A stretch of 64,000 bases of DNA from Aquimarina sp. TRL1 (GCF_013365535.1 NZ_CP053590.1:1292501-1356500); one strand, 5' to 3'; shown: positions 17,493 through 27,208, counted from the first letter of the stretch. The notes: generated by a model from the letters alone, not told the origin. Numbers and translations are program-made.

Positions 17493-19262
17493 ATGCGAAC
17501 GCCTTTAGACTTCTATCAGCAGCAAATCGAACTACATAAAGTAGCCTTATCCCAAATAAAACGCAAACTTGTTCGCTCCAGTATGTTGCGACTTATTACT
17601 TTTTTCGCCATTATTACCGTACTCTATTTTGGCTATCCAAATGCTCAAATAATTATTGGAACACTTGTGTTGGGAGCTGTCTTATTTATCTTTTTAGTCA
17701 ATAGACATACCCGTTTTATCGCACAAAAAAACAAAACCAACGAACTGATAAAAATTAATGAATCCGAAGTGAAAGTAGCAAACAATGACTACAATCATCT
17801 GGATTCAGGAAAGGAATTTATCGATCCTGCTCATTTTTACAGCCATGATATTGATCTTTTTGGTCCTCGTTCTTTTTTTCAGTTTATGAACCGTACGGTT
17901 ACCCTTGCCGGAAAAAATAAACTGGCAACTCTCTTAAAAAGTAACGATATCAACCAACTAAAAGAAAAGCAAGAAGCTGTAAAAAACTTAGCCAAAATCC
18001 CACTATGGAGACAAGACTTTAGTGCAATTGCTGCATTAGTACAGGTTGATGTATCTATCCCAGTAATTGAAAAATGGCTGGACAATTACACTCCCTTTGT
18101 TCCCAAAGTAATGAAAGTGCTACCTATGATCATTTCCACTATTTCAGTGATCATGATGATCTTATTGTTTACCGAGACAATCAGTTTTTCTGTTTTTTTA
18201 TACTGGTTTTTTGTAGGTCTGATTATTACTGGATCTCGTTTAAAAAAAATCAATACACTCTACAGTGAATCTAATCAGGTAAAAGATACTTTTGAGCAAT
18301 ACTACAAGCTTATTGATAAGATAGAAGCTGCCTCTTTTACCGCTCCCCTACTTCAGGAGCAACAGCAACATATCATCTCGGAAAAAGAAAAAACTTCTCT
18401 TGTTCTAAAGCAATTTGCTACTATTCTCAATGCATTTGACCAGCGAAATAATATGTTGTTTGGCGTATTAGCCAATGGTCTGTTTTTATGGGATTTACTT
18501 CAAAGTTACCGAATTGAACAATGGATTCAGAAACACCAAGAACAAGTAAGTAAATGGTTTGAAGTAATTGCCTTCTTTGACGCATATAATTCATTAGGAA
18601 ACTACGCTTTTAATAACCCTGATTATATATACCCTATTATTACCACAGATGCTATTGTAGTCGATGCTAAAGAACTGGGGCATCCGATGTTATTACCAGA
18701 AAAGAGAGTTGATAATGATATCTGCATAAAACGAGAACAGTTCTTTATCATTACTGGAGCTAATATGGCAGGAAAAAGCACCTTTCTGAGAACGGTAGCT
18801 TTGCAAATTCTTATGTCTAATATTGGTCTCCCTATTTGTGCTAAGTCATGCTCTTATAATCCGATCAAGCTTATCTCCAGTATGCGAACTTCTGATTCTC
18901 TCAGTGATGATGCTTCTTATTTCTTTTCGGAATTAACCCAGCTCAAAAAAATTGTTGATGCACTGGAAAATCACGAATATTTTATTATCCTGGATGAAAT
19001 TTTAAAAGGAACCAACAGCAAAGACAAAGCTGCCGGATCAAAAAAATTTGTAGAAAAACTGGTTCGGGGAAATGCTACAGGTATTATCGCTACCCATGAC
19101 CTGAGTCTGTGTGAAACTGCTCATGAATTACCCGAGGTAAAAAATAAGTTCTTTGATGCGCAGATCATTAATGACGAATTGTATTTTGATTATACCTTTA
19201 AAGAGGGAATTTGCCAAAATATGAATGCTTCTTTCTTATTAAAGAAAATGGGGATTGTATGA
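17493..19262 (+). CDS. Membrane-anchored MutS-like ATPase
   Basis: A 589-residue MutS/MSH relative that lacks the mismatch-recognition and connector domains. The N-terminal third contains two hydrophobic hairpins (about residues 28-65 and 205-240), followed by a lever/clamp-like helical region (FMNRTVTLAGKNKLATLLK). The ATPase has Walker A GANMAGKST near residue 421, the DSLSDDASYFFSEL block, Walker B IILDEILKGTNSKDK and a TATHDLSL-like switch. This lineage is common in Bacteroidota and its function is unknown. The start is ATG 17493, with TTG 17478 as the alternative. Confidence 0.82.
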   Translation: MRTPLDFYQQQIELHKVALSQIKRKLVRSSMLRLITFFAIITVLYFGYPNAQIIIGTLVLGAVLFIFLVNRHTRFIAQKNKTNELIKINESEVKVANNDYNHLDSGKEFIDPAHFYSHDIDLFGPRSFFQFMNRTVTLAGKNKLATLLKSNDINQLKEKQEAVKNLAKIPLWRQDFSAIAALVQVDVSIPVIEKWLDNYTPFVPKVMKVLPMIISTISVIMMILLFTETISFSVFLYWFFVGLIITGSRLKKINTLYSESNQVKDTFEQYYKLIDKIEAASFTAPLLQEQQQHIISEKEKTSLVLKQFATILNAFDQRNNMLFGVLANGLFLWDLLQSYRIEQWIQKHQEQVSKWFEVIAFFDAYNSLGNYAFNNPDYIYPIITTDAIVVDAKELGHPMLLPEKRVDNDICIKREQFFIITGANMAGKSTFLRTVALQILMSNIGLPICAKSCSYNPIKLISSMRTSDSLSDDASYFFSELTQLKKIVDALENHEYFIILDEILKGTNSKDKAAGSKKFVEKLVRGNATGIIATHDLSLCETAHELPEVKNKFFDAQIINDELYFDYTFKEGICQNMNASFLLKKMGIV

Positions 19263-19596
19263 TACCATTTAGGTTTTGAATTTACAGGCAAAGAAAATTA
19301 CGGTAGTGCTACGGTTTATTTTTATTCTGGGACTGAGATAAAAAAGAACATTTTATTCCAGTAGATTTAAGGTCTAAATGGCATAAATTAAGATCCAGGG
19401 GATGACTTGTTAAACTATAAGGTAATCAAACTCTATACACTTACCGCAATTTAAAAGAGCTGGATCCGAATATTATAAAAAAGCCCCTTATGAATATACT
19501 AAAATGACTACGTTCTGCGAAATGGAAAATGACTACCATATATCATAGCAATTATTAAAATTACCTTGTAAAAACTATCTCAGTAGTATCAAGTAA
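19263..19596 (+). pseudogene. Decayed gene, fragments in several frames
   Basis: Protein-like stretches follow one another across frames without a start. YHLGFEFTGKENYGSATVYF runs from 19263 to a TAG at 19362. VDLRSKWHKLRSRG runs from 19361 to a TGA at 19403. DDLLNYKVIKLYTL runs from 19401. EYYKKAPYEYTKMTTFCEM runs from 19468 to a TAG at 19546, and QLLKLPCKNYLSSIK continues in that frame to 19594. The switch points abut, as expected for small indels in a former gene of at least 110 codons. The N-terminus is missing and the family is not recognised. Confidence 0.6.
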
Positions 19597-19816
19597 TAAC
19601 CTCTATTATTCTTATCTATACACTATCACCCCGTTCATTGGAGTAAATTACAAAACCACTGTACATTGTTATGAATATTGAGTTCCTAAAATATTAGCTA
19701 ATTGAATACAAAGTCTTTTTACATGCCCTAAAGATTAATTTCTGTAGTTGCAATAGGTTTTTTACAAAATCATATAGGAAACTTGTAATTTTACAGACTA
19801 AATATGACAAGAAAAT

Positions 19817-20782
19817 ATGGAAAAAACTTTTGTTTTGATATTCATTCTAATCTACAATTTTTCTCATTCCCAAACAGAAAGAATTAATTTAAATGCTCAT
19901 GGACAGGGTCTTAAATTAACAAACAGTGCTGATATTGCCGGAACTTATATCTCCTTTACTGATCACGATGGCAAATCTGCGAATATCAGTAGTTTTGATG
20001 ACAATTATACAGATTCAAACTATCGAAATGCCTTACAGTTTTTTGCCAGAAATGGTAAAGACTTTAAATTCGCGACCTCCCCTAATGGAAATTCCGGAAC
20101 GAATAAATTTGTTATTCTTAATAATGGGAATATTGGAATTGGAACATCTAATCCTATTCAAAAACTAGACATCAATGGAGGGTTAAAACTGAACCTAAAC
20201 ACTCATGGGCAAGGTATTAGATTAACAAATAACACTAATAATGCAGGAACGTATATCACCTTTACTGATCATGATGGTAAATCTGCAAATATCAGTAGTT
20301 TTGATGACAATTATACCGATTCAAACTATCGAAATGCCTTACAGTTTTTTGCTAGAAATGGTAAAGACTTTAAATTCGCGACCTCTCCTAATGGAAATTC
20401 TGGAACGAATAAATTTGTCATTCGGAATAATGGAAATATCGGAATAGGTACAACTAATCCAGATATGAAATTAACAGTAAATGGAGATATTCATGCTAAA
20501 GAAGTAAAAATAGATCTCAATATTGCCGCTCCAGATTATGTTTTCAAAAAAGACTATAGATTAAGAAGCATAAATGAAGTAGAAAAATTTATTAAAAAAA
20601 ACAATCATTTACCCGAAATCCCATCTGCAAAAGAATTCGAACAAAATGGTATTATGCAGGCAGAAATGGATATGAAACTTCTTAAAAAAATAGAAGAACT
20701 AACACTTTATACTATCCAACAACAAAAGGAAATAGAGAAATTAAAATTATTAGTCACACAGTTAATAGCATCAAAAAAATAA
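19817..20782 (+). CDS. Exported repeat protein with tail-fibre-like C-terminus
   Basis: A 321-residue protein with a signal peptide (residues 1-18). Two near-identical 102-residue units follow (from about residue 24 and residue 126), each with GTYI(S/T)FTDHDGKSANISSF and ending NGNIGIGT(S/T)NP. The NGNIGIGT motif followed by KLTVNGDIHAKEVKI is the beta-strand signature of Bacteroidota cell-surface/tail-fibre-like proteins. The C-terminal region (YRLRSINEVEKFIKKNNHL, EIPSAKEFEQNGI) ends in a coiled coil (about 275-315). It is probably a trimeric surface protein. It is monocistronic, just after the pseudogene. Confidence 0.75.
   Translation: MEKTFVLIFILIYNFSHSQTERINLNAHGQGLKLTNSADIAGTYISFTDHDGKSANISSFDDNYTDSNYRNALQFFARNGKDFKFATSPNGNSGTNKFVILNNGNIGIGTSNPIQKLDINGGLKLNLNTHGQGIRLTNNTNNAGTYITFTDHDGKSANISSFDDNYTDSNYRNALQFFARNGKDFKFATSPNGNSGTNKFVIRNNGNIGIGTTNPDMKLTVNGDIHAKEVKIDLNIAAPDYVFKKDYRLRSINEVEKFIKKNNHLPEIPSAKEFEQNGIMQAEMDMKLLKKIEELTLYTIQQQKEIEKLKLLVTQLIASKK
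19886..20470 (+). repeat. Two-copy 306-bp intragenic direct repeat
   Basis: Copy 1 starts at 19886 and copy 2 at 20192, an exact period of 306 bp (102 codons). The central part is almost identical in DNA, with most differences at third positions, indicating a fairly recent in-frame duplication with continued selection on protein. Confidence 0.85.
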
Positions 20783-20832
20783 TAATTATCCAATTACATC
20801 ACCTTACATATTGGCATAAAAATCAGGTAATA

Positions 20833-21693
20833 CTACAAAAGATGAGAGTCATATAATTGTTTTTTAAAAACAGAAGGGGTTACCCCTTTTATCTCTTTAA
20901 ACTTTTTATTAAAATTGGACAAATTATTAAATCCGCTATGATAAGAAGCCTCCTGGATTGTCATTTCTTTATGTTTAGCCAATAAACGTCCTACATTTTC
21001 AACTCGTATAGTAGTTAAAAACTGAAAAAATGTTTTATTCGTTCGCTGCTTAAAATATCGACAAAAAGCATTTGGGGTCATATTTGCTACCTCTGCAACT
21101 TCTTTGAGCGTAATTTCTCTGTGAAACTCATCCATCACCAATTGAAATACAGAAGCCATTCTATTCCCCTCATTATCTGAGTACATTTTTTTTGATATAA
21201 AAGAAGAAATCGGCTCAATGTCCGCTGCATTGATAAGGCTCAGAACGTTCAAGAAAATCATAAACCTTCCCATTTTTGTCTGCTCCTCTTTCAACTGTAC
21301 AAACAATGCTTTGAGCGTCTCTTTTTCTGAAATAATTTTCATCCCATATAAAGAATTCCTAAAAAAACTAGAAAAATCGTCAAATTCAGGCAGCTCAAAA
21401 AAGTCAGCCCCAAAAGATGCTTTAGTAAAAAAAACAGAAATCATATAAGACTCCTGACCTGATGGCTCACTCTTAAGTACATGAGGAACATGGCTACCGA
21501 AAACCAAGATATCTCCAGCCTGATAATCAGTAATAGCATCTCCTACAATAACACTACCTTCTCCTAAAATGATACAAGAAATCTGAATTTCTTCATGTTG
21601 ATGAAATTTATCATAGAAAACCATTTCTTTATCCTCCTGAACAATCAAAGTATCCGTAGACCCTTTAGGTATTTTAAATGGTAAAGCCTTCAT
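20833..21693 (-). CDS. AraC family transcriptional regulator
   Basis: A 286-residue regulator. The N-terminal cupin sensing domain (FHQHEEIQISCIILGEGSVIVGD, AGDILVFGSHVPHVL) is followed by a C-terminal AraC/XylS double helix-turn-helix (ITLKEVAEVANMTPNAFCRYFKQRTNKTFFQFL; IQEASYHSGFNNLSNFNKKFKEIKG). It is divergent from the hydroxyproline operon with a 130-140 bp shared intergenic region and is the obvious candidate regulator of it. The ligand could be hydroxyproline or a pathway intermediate, which is inference from position. Confidence 0.9.
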   Translation of the reverse strand: MKALPFKIPKGSTDTLIVQEDKEMVFYDKFHQHEEIQISCIILGEGSVIVGDAITDYQAGDILVFGSHVPHVLKSEPSGQESYMISVFFTKASFGADFFELPEFDDFSSFFRNSLYGMKIISEKETLKALFVQLKEEQTKMGRFMIFLNVLSLINAADIEPISSFISKKMYSDNEGNRMASVFQLVMDEFHREITLKEVAEVANMTPNAFCRYFKQRTNKTFFQFLTTIRVENVGRLLAKHKEMTIQEASYHSGFNNLSNFNKKFKEIKGVTPSVFKKQLYDSHLL

Positions 21694-21807
21694 ACGTATT
21701 CTAAATATAAGACGATATTACTCATAATTATTAAATAATTACACATTTAGGGTAATATAACATCAGACATGGATAATTTATACCTAATCAAGCCTTTATA
21801 ATCATAA

Positions 21808-21815
21808 TATCTTTG
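21808..21815 (+). promoter_or_regulatory. Promoter -7 element of hydroxyproline operon
   Basis: TATCTTTG fits TAnnTTTG exactly. With initiation about 7 bases downstream, the TTG at 21813 would lie in the promoter, which supports an ATG start at 21825 or 21834. No good TTTG -33 element was found, as expected of an activator-dependent promoter. Confidence 0.5.
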
Positions 21816-21833
21816 ACACAAATAATGATTCGA

Positions 21834-22766
21834 ATGAAAATACAATGGAAAGGGGTAATGCCTGCCGTTACCACAAAATTCACCACACAAGACACCTTAG
21901 ACCTTGATATGTTTACTGTAAATATAAATGCACAATTAGAAGCAGGGGTTCATGGAATTATTCTGGGAGGTACACTAGGAGAAGCAAGTACATTAAGTAC
22001 AGAAGAAAAAAGTACCCTTATAAAAACCACAGCATCTATAACAAATAATAAGGTGCCGGTAATTATGAATATTGCCGAACAAACAACAAAAGACGCCATT
22101 AAAGCAGCTCATCAGGCAGAAAAGGATGGAGCAAATGGTCTTATGATGCTTCCTCCAATGCGATATAAAGCAGGAGAACGGGAAACCATTACGTATTTTA
22201 AAGAAGTCGCTACAAACACTTCTTTACCAATTATGGTATACAACAACCCTGTTGATTACAAAATAGAAGTAACCTTAGACATGTTTGAAGAACTCTTAAA
22301 AGAAGACAACATTCAGGCAGTTAAAGAGTCTACCCGGGATATCTCCAATGTTACCCGGATCAAAAACCGTTTTGGAGATCGGTTAAAAATCTTATCTGGA
22401 GTAGATACGCTTGCTTTGGAAAGTTTATTAATGGGTGCAGATGGATGGGTTGCCGGACTTGTTGATGCCTTCCCAGCAGAAACAGTTGCCATTTATGAAT
22501 TGCAAAAAGCAGGAAGAATACAGGAAGCTTTGGCTATCTATCGTTGGTTTCTTCCATTATTAGAGTTAGATATAAATGCTAAATTAGTACAAAATATAAA
22601 ACTGGCAGAAGTTGCTACAGGCATTGGAACAGAAAATGTTCGTGCTCCAAGACTTCCGCTTATAGGAGAAGAGAGAGCAAATGTGCTGAACATTATACAA
22701 ACAGGAATCAATAACAGACCTATACTCCCTGATTATAAAAGTTTACAGGAACCCATTATTTCTTAA
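21834..22766 (+). CDS. DHDPS-family 1-pyrroline-4-hydroxy-2-carboxylate deaminase (probable)
   Basis: A 310-residue (beta/alpha)8 aldolase of the dihydrodipicolinate synthase/N-acetylneuraminate lyase family. It has the Schiff-base lysine in AVKESTRD (K164), the tyrosine in MVYNNPVDY (Y136) and the N-terminal GGTLGEASTLSTEE phosphate/carboxylate loop. Within a cluster holding hydroxyproline epimerase, oxidase and 2-oxoglutarate semialdehyde dehydrogenase, the expected reaction is deamination of pyrroline-4-hydroxy-2-carboxylate to 2-oxoglutarate semialdehyde. A genuine lysine-pathway DapA would not fit this context. The start is ATG 21834 (MKIQWKGVMPA); 21825 is also possible. It is the first gene of the operon. 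Confidence 0.85.
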   Translation: MKIQWKGVMPAVTTKFTTQDTLDLDMFTVNINAQLEAGVHGIILGGTLGEASTLSTEEKSTLIKTTASITNNKVPVIMNIAEQTTKDAIKAAHQAEKDGANGLMMLPPMRYKAGERETITYFKEVATNTSLPIMVYNNPVDYKIEVTLDMFEELLKEDNIQAVKESTRDISNVTRIKNRFGDRLKILSGVDTLALESLLMGADGWVAGLVDAFPAETVAIYELQKAGRIQEALAIYRWFLPLLELDINAKLVQNIKLAEVATGIGTENVRAPRLPLIGEERANVLNIIQTGINNRPILPDYKSLQEPIIS

Positions 22767-22861
22767 GATCTAAGCATATTACAATTCCAGGTCTGAAATA
22801 ATTTTTAATTGAAAAGACTATGAATACTAAAACCCCTCTATATAACCAAATATAACAAAGC

Positions 22862-24445
22862 ATGATAACCGGACATAACTATATAGGACATCAAAGAATC
22901 GCATCGGGGAATACCACTTACAAAACGATCAACCCCAAACTCAATATAGAAAACCCAACAGTTTTTTATGAGGCAACAGAAGAGGAGATCGAAAAAGCGG
23001 TTTCTTTGGCAAAAGACGCATTTCAACATTTCAGAAATTTCTCAGGAGCTAAAAAGGCTAGCTTTCTAAATGCCATTGCAGATGAGATACTGGCATTGGA
23101 TGAACTCTTACTAAAAACTTATATGGCAGAAACCGGTTTACCAGAAGGGCGTGCCAAAGGAGAACGAGGAAGGACTATTGGGCAACTGCGTTCTTTTGCT
23201 GATTTGGTCAGTGAAGGATCATGGGTAGAGGCTACAATAGATACAGCAGCCCCTGAGAGAGCCCCTATCCCAAAACAAGATATCAGAAAAATGCTGGTAC
23301 CTTTGGGACCTGTAGTTGTTTTTGGTGCCAGTAATTTCCCCTTAGCATATTCTACTGCAGGAGGTGATACTGCTGCAGCCTTTGCTGCAGGATGCCCTGT
23401 TATTGTAAAGTCACACCCGATGCATGCTGGAACCGGAGAGCTCGTGGCTATGGCCATTCACAAAGCAGCGCAAAAAACCGGAATGCCTGAAGGGGTATTT
23501 TCCAACCTCAACAGTAGTGGTATTGAAGTAGGCGTTCAGCTAGTAAAACATCCAGCGGTAAAAGCTGTTGGTTTTACAGGAAGTATTCAGGGGGGTCGAG
23601 CCTTATTCGATCTCGCATCACAACGCCCTGAGCCTATCCCTGTATTTGCAGAAATGGGAAGTATTAACCCGGTACTTCTCCTCCCGGAAGCTGCAAGCTC
23701 CAAAGCAACAACGCATGCCAAAACATATGCCAGTTCAATCACATTGGGAACAGGTCAGTTTTGTACCAACCCTGGACTTATTATTGGAATTAAAGGAGCT
23801 GCACTCGATCTTTTTATCAAGACCCTTTCTGAAGAAATTATACAGATAAACCCCTCTTGTATGCTACATCCTTCTATAATTGGCAATTACGAAAAAAACA
23901 AACAACAACTAATTGCACAACAAGGTGTGACAGTTACAGCAGAATATTCTCATGAAACAGCTGTAAATCACGCCAGACAAGCAGTAAGTGTAGTAAAAGG
24001 AGAAACTTTCCTAAATACCCCTTCCCTACATCAGGAGGTATTCGGTCCTTTTTCTCTAGTAATTTCCTGTAGTACCAAAGAAGAGATGGAAAAAATCATT
24101 TCTTCTTTAGAAGGACAATTAACAGGAACTATTCTTGCCGAAGGTAATGATGCCGTACAATTTGAAGCCGTAATCGAAGCTTTAAAAAACAGAGTAGGAA
24201 GAATTATCTTTAACGGTGTTCCTACCGGGGTAGAAGTTTGCCCTTCCATGCTACATGGAGGACCATATCCCGCTTCTACAGATAGTAGATTTACAGCAGT
24301 AGGAGTCCATTCTATAAAACGTTGGGTTCGTCCTTTCAGTTACCAAAGCTGGCCGGATCAATTATTGCCCGATGCTTTAAAAAACAGTAACCCATTGGGC
24401 ATTACAAGAACTGTAAACAATCAACAAACAACAGCATCGCTATAA
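22862..24445 (+). CDS. 2-oxoglutarate semialdehyde dehydrogenase (aldehyde dehydrogenase family)
   Basis: A 527-residue aldehyde dehydrogenase of the NADP-dependent type. The catalytic cysteine is C301 (GTGQFCTNPGL) and the general-base glutamate E264 (FAEMGSINP); the cofactor region is GPVVVFGASNFPLAY and the Rossmann stretch GFTGSIQGGRALF. Length and the SFAD...VEATID block match the ketoglutarate semialdehyde dehydrogenase clade used in hydroxyproline, arabinose and glucarate catabolism. Here it would finish the hydroxyproline pathway, forming 2-oxoglutarate. Cytoplasmic. Confidence 0.88.
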   Translation: MITGHNYIGHQRIASGNTTYKTINPKLNIENPTVFYEATEEEIEKAVSLAKDAFQHFRNFSGAKKASFLNAIADEILALDELLLKTYMAETGLPEGRAKGERGRTIGQLRSFADLVSEGSWVEATIDTAAPERAPIPKQDIRKMLVPLGPVVVFGASNFPLAYSTAGGDTAAAFAAGCPVIVKSHPMHAGTGELVAMAIHKAAQKTGMPEGVFSNLNSSGIEVGVQLVKHPAVKAVGFTGSIQGGRALFDLASQRPEPIPVFAEMGSINPVLLLPEAASSKATTHAKTYASSITLGTGQFCTNPGLIIGIKGAALDLFIKTLSEEIIQINPSCMLHPSIIGNYEKNKQQLIAQQGVTVTAEYSHETAVNHARQAVSVVKGETFLNTPSLHQEVFGPFSLVISCSTKEEMEKIISSLEGQLTGTILAEGNDAVQFEAVIEALKNRVGRIIFNGVPTGVEVCPSMLHGGPYPASTDSRFTAVGVHSIKRWVRPFSYQSWPDQLLPDALKNSNPLGITRTVNNQQTTASL

Positions 24446-24455
24446 AAAATTCTAT

Positions 24456-26186
24456 ATGCGCTATTTATTCCTGATTCTATTTGGGTTATTAATAACAGGG
24501 TGTAAGCAGCAAAAAACGCCTGATACATCGACCGTTCTAACTCAATTAATAAATGAATATGAAAACCATAAAGGATATGATACCCATACATATCCTTTAG
24601 GGCTCTATACCAAAGAGTATTATCAGTCTGAAGCCTCTTTCGCTCAGGAATTACTAGAAAAACTCGCTAAAATCGATCAGAAAAAACTGAACGAAACTGA
24701 ACGTATTTCTGCTCAACTCCTTCGATTTATCCTACAGGAACAAATCGATTTTTATGCCTTTGAGAGATACCTAAACCCATTACTCTCAGATTCCGGTTTT
24801 CATATCAATCTTACATTTCACATCCGACCTTTGACCAATCTGGAACAAACTAAAAAATATCTCGATAAATTACAGGCAATACCTACTTATATTGATCAAC
24901 ATCTAGAAAATTTACGTGCTGGATTGAAAAAAGGAGTCTCACAACCCAAGGTTATTTTTAAAGGATATGAAGCTTCATATAACGATCAGATCGTAACAAC
25001 CTACCAGAATAGTCCTTTTTATACTCCATTTACTTCCCTTCCCGAAACGATTCCTTCGGCTCAGAAAGATTCTATTCTACAGGTTGCCAAAACTGTAATA
25101 GAAACCAGGGTAATTCCACAATTCAAAAGAGTAAAAGCTTTTTTTGAGACAGAATACCTACCTAAAACCCGAACAACGTTGGGAGTTTCCAAAACACCTA
25201 ATGGAAAAGCTTTCTATCAGAACCGAATTAATTACTATACAACCAGTGATCAGTATACTGCAGATGACATTCATAATATTGGATTAAAAGAAGTCACTCG
25301 TATAAAATCCGAAATGCAAAAAATTATCGACTCTCTAGAGTTTAAAGGCAGTTTTTCTGACTTTCTGACCTTTCTTAGGACTGATGAACAATTTTATGCC
25401 AAAACTTCCAGGGAACTATTAATGATTGCCCGGGATATTTCAAAACGTGCTGACGAACAACTTCCAAGGTTTTTTAAAACCTTACCACGAAAGCCTTATG
25501 GAGTAGCTCCTGTCCCCGCTTCCATTGCTCCTAAATATACGGGAGGAAGATATATAGGAACCTCTAAAAACAGTACGGATCCCGGATATTATTGGGTAAA
25601 TACTTATGATCTTCCCAGCAGAACTTTATACACCCTTCCTTCATTGACCGTACACGAAGCAGTTCCCGGTCATCACCTACAAGGAAGTTTAAACAATGAA
25701 TTAGGAGACAGCATTCCCCAATTTAGAAAAAACCTTTATTTATCTGCTTATGGAGAAGGTTGGGGGCTCTACAGTGAATTCCTTGCCGAAGAAATGGGAA
25801 TTTACACCACCCCCTATGAACATTTCGGAAAACTAACTTATGAAATGTGGAGAGCATGCCGTCTAGTAGTAGATACAGGGATTCATGCCAAAGGGTGGAC
25901 TAGAGAAGCTGTCGTAGCTTTTCTCCAGTCCAATACTGCACTATCTCTTCATGAAATACAAACAGAGACGGATCGCTATATTTCATGGCCTGGACAAGCA
26001 TTATCTTATAAAATCGGAGAGTTAAAAATTAGGACTCTTCGAAAAAAAGCAACAGCAGCCCTTGGTAGCGAATTTGATATCAGGGAATTTCATGAAGTAA
26101 TCCTGCAACAGGGAACCGTAACTCTCTCTATCCTCGAACAGCGGATTATGGAATACATCAAAAAACACAGTAGTAACAATGAATAA
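24456..26186 (+). CDS. DUF885 family lipoprotein, putative metallopeptidase
   Basis: A 576-residue lipoprotein (lipobox ITGC, Cys16). DUF885 proteins carry a gluzincin-like zinc site; here HEAVPGHH at residues 400-407, followed by the downstream acidic segment YGEGWGLYSEFLAEEMG that supplies the third ligand. Families of this type are predicted or shown to act as carboxypeptidase-like enzymes, though many members are uncharacterised. The lipid anchor places it in the periplasm or at the outer membrane, where it could trim Pro/Hyp-containing peptides. It starts 10 bp after the dehydrogenase and overlaps the epimerase gene by eight bases. Confidence 0.8.
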   Translation: MRYLFLILFGLLITGCKQQKTPDTSTVLTQLINEYENHKGYDTHTYPLGLYTKEYYQSEASFAQELLEKLAKIDQKKLNETERISAQLLRFILQEQIDFYAFERYLNPLLSDSGFHINLTFHIRPLTNLEQTKKYLDKLQAIPTYIDQHLENLRAGLKKGVSQPKVIFKGYEASYNDQIVTTYQNSPFYTPFTSLPETIPSAQKDSILQVAKTVIETRVIPQFKRVKAFFETEYLPKTRTTLGVSKTPNGKAFYQNRINYYTTSDQYTADDIHNIGLKEVTRIKSEMQKIIDSLEFKGSFSDFLTFLRTDEQFYAKTSRELLMIARDISKRADEQLPRFFKTLPRKPYGVAPVPASIAPKYTGGRYIGTSKNSTDPGYYWVNTYDLPSRTLYTLPSLTVHEAVPGHHLQGSLNNELGDSIPQFRKNLYLSAYGEGWGLYSEFLAEEMGIYTTPYEHFGKLTYEMWRACRLVVDTGIHAKGWTREAVVAFLQSNTALSLHEIQTETDRYISWPGQALSYKIGELKIRTLRKKATAALGSEFDIREFHEVILQQGTVTLSILEQRIMEYIKKHSSNNE

Positions 26187-27189
26187 GAAACATATCTATA
26201 AGTGCATTGACGCGCATACTTGCGGAAACCCTGTCCGAGTGGTCACCACTGGAAGACCTGATCTCAAAGGGGAAACTATGAGTGCGAAAAGACAACATTT
26301 CCTCAAAGAGTATGATTGGATTCGAAAAGGGCTCATGTTTGAACCTAGAGGGCATGATATGATGAGTGGAAGTTTCCTGTTTGAACCACACGATCCTACA
26401 AATGATTTTGCAATTCTATTTATAGAAACCTCTGGATGTCTGCCTATGTGTGGTCATGGTACTATTGGAACCATCACCATCGCTATAGAAGAAGGGCTAA
26501 TTACACCTAAAATTCCTGGTAAAATTAGAATGGAGGCTCCAGCAGGATTAGTTGAAATTGATTATCAACAAACCGGAAATAAGGTAGATTGGGTAAAATT
26601 GACTAATGTAACCTCTTATCTCGCAGCAGAAGATCTAAATATTGATTGCCCGGAACTTGGAGAACTCATCTTTGACGTTTCCTATGGAGGGAATTTTTAT
26701 GCCATTATCGATCCACAGCCAAACTTTGAAGGAGTTCAGGCATATACTGCCAGCAAACTTATTCAATATGCTCAATTGATACGTGACCGTATTAATACCA
26801 AATATCCTGATCAGTTTATTCACCCCGACAATGAAACGATTAGAGATGTCTCTCATATTTTATGGACCGGGACCCCTATAGACCCTTCTTCTTCTGGAAG
26901 GAATGCTGTATTTTATGGAGATAAAGCAATCGATCGTTCCCCTTGTGGAACAGGAACTTCTGCTAGAATGGCGCAATTATATTCCAAAGGAAAATTAAAA
27001 AAAGGGGAAGAATTCATCCATGAAAGCTATATAGGTTCTAAATTTATAGGACGAATTAAAGAGGAGACAACATTGGGTACTACCAAAGCCATTATCCCTA
27101 GCATACAAGGATGGGCACGTATCTATGGTCACAACACCATTAGTATAGACGAAAATGACCCATATGCATTTGGTTTCCAGGTAATTTAA
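26179..27189 (+). CDS. 4-hydroxyproline epimerase (proline racemase family)
   Basis: A 336-residue cofactor-independent racemase/epimerase with both catalytic cysteines: C91 in MCGHGTIG and C256 in SPCGTGTSA. A two-Cys pair is the pattern of proline racemases and hydroxyproline epimerases, while trans-3-hydroxyproline dehydratases have Thr at the second position. It should convert trans-4-hydroxy-L-proline to cis-4-hydroxy-D-proline. The start ATG overlaps the DUF885 gene end, so translation is likely coupled. Proline racemase activity cannot be excluded from sequence, but the operon argues for epimerase. Confidence 0.9.
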   Translation: MNKKHIYKCIDAHTCGNPVRVVTTGRPDLKGETMSAKRQHFLKEYDWIRKGLMFEPRGHDMMSGSFLFEPHDPTNDFAILFIETSGCLPMCGHGTIGTITIAIEEGLITPKIPGKIRMEAPAGLVEIDYQQTGNKVDWVKLTNVTSYLAAEDLNIDCPELGELIFDVSYGGNFYAIIDPQPNFEGVQAYTASKLIQYAQLIRDRINTKYPDQFIHPDNETIRDVSHILWTGTPIDPSSSGRNAVFYGDKAIDRSPCGTGTSARMAQLYSKGKLKKGEEFIHESYIGSKFIGRIKEETTLGTTKAIIPSIQGWARIYGHNTISIDENDPYAFGFQVI

Positions 27190-27208
27190 CATTCTTAAAT
27201 CAAAAAAA

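Noticed and set aside
23119..23457. 112-aa minus-strand ORF inside the aldehyde dehydrogenase gene
   Set aside because: Shadow frame of a well-conserved enzyme region; no independent promoter or family.
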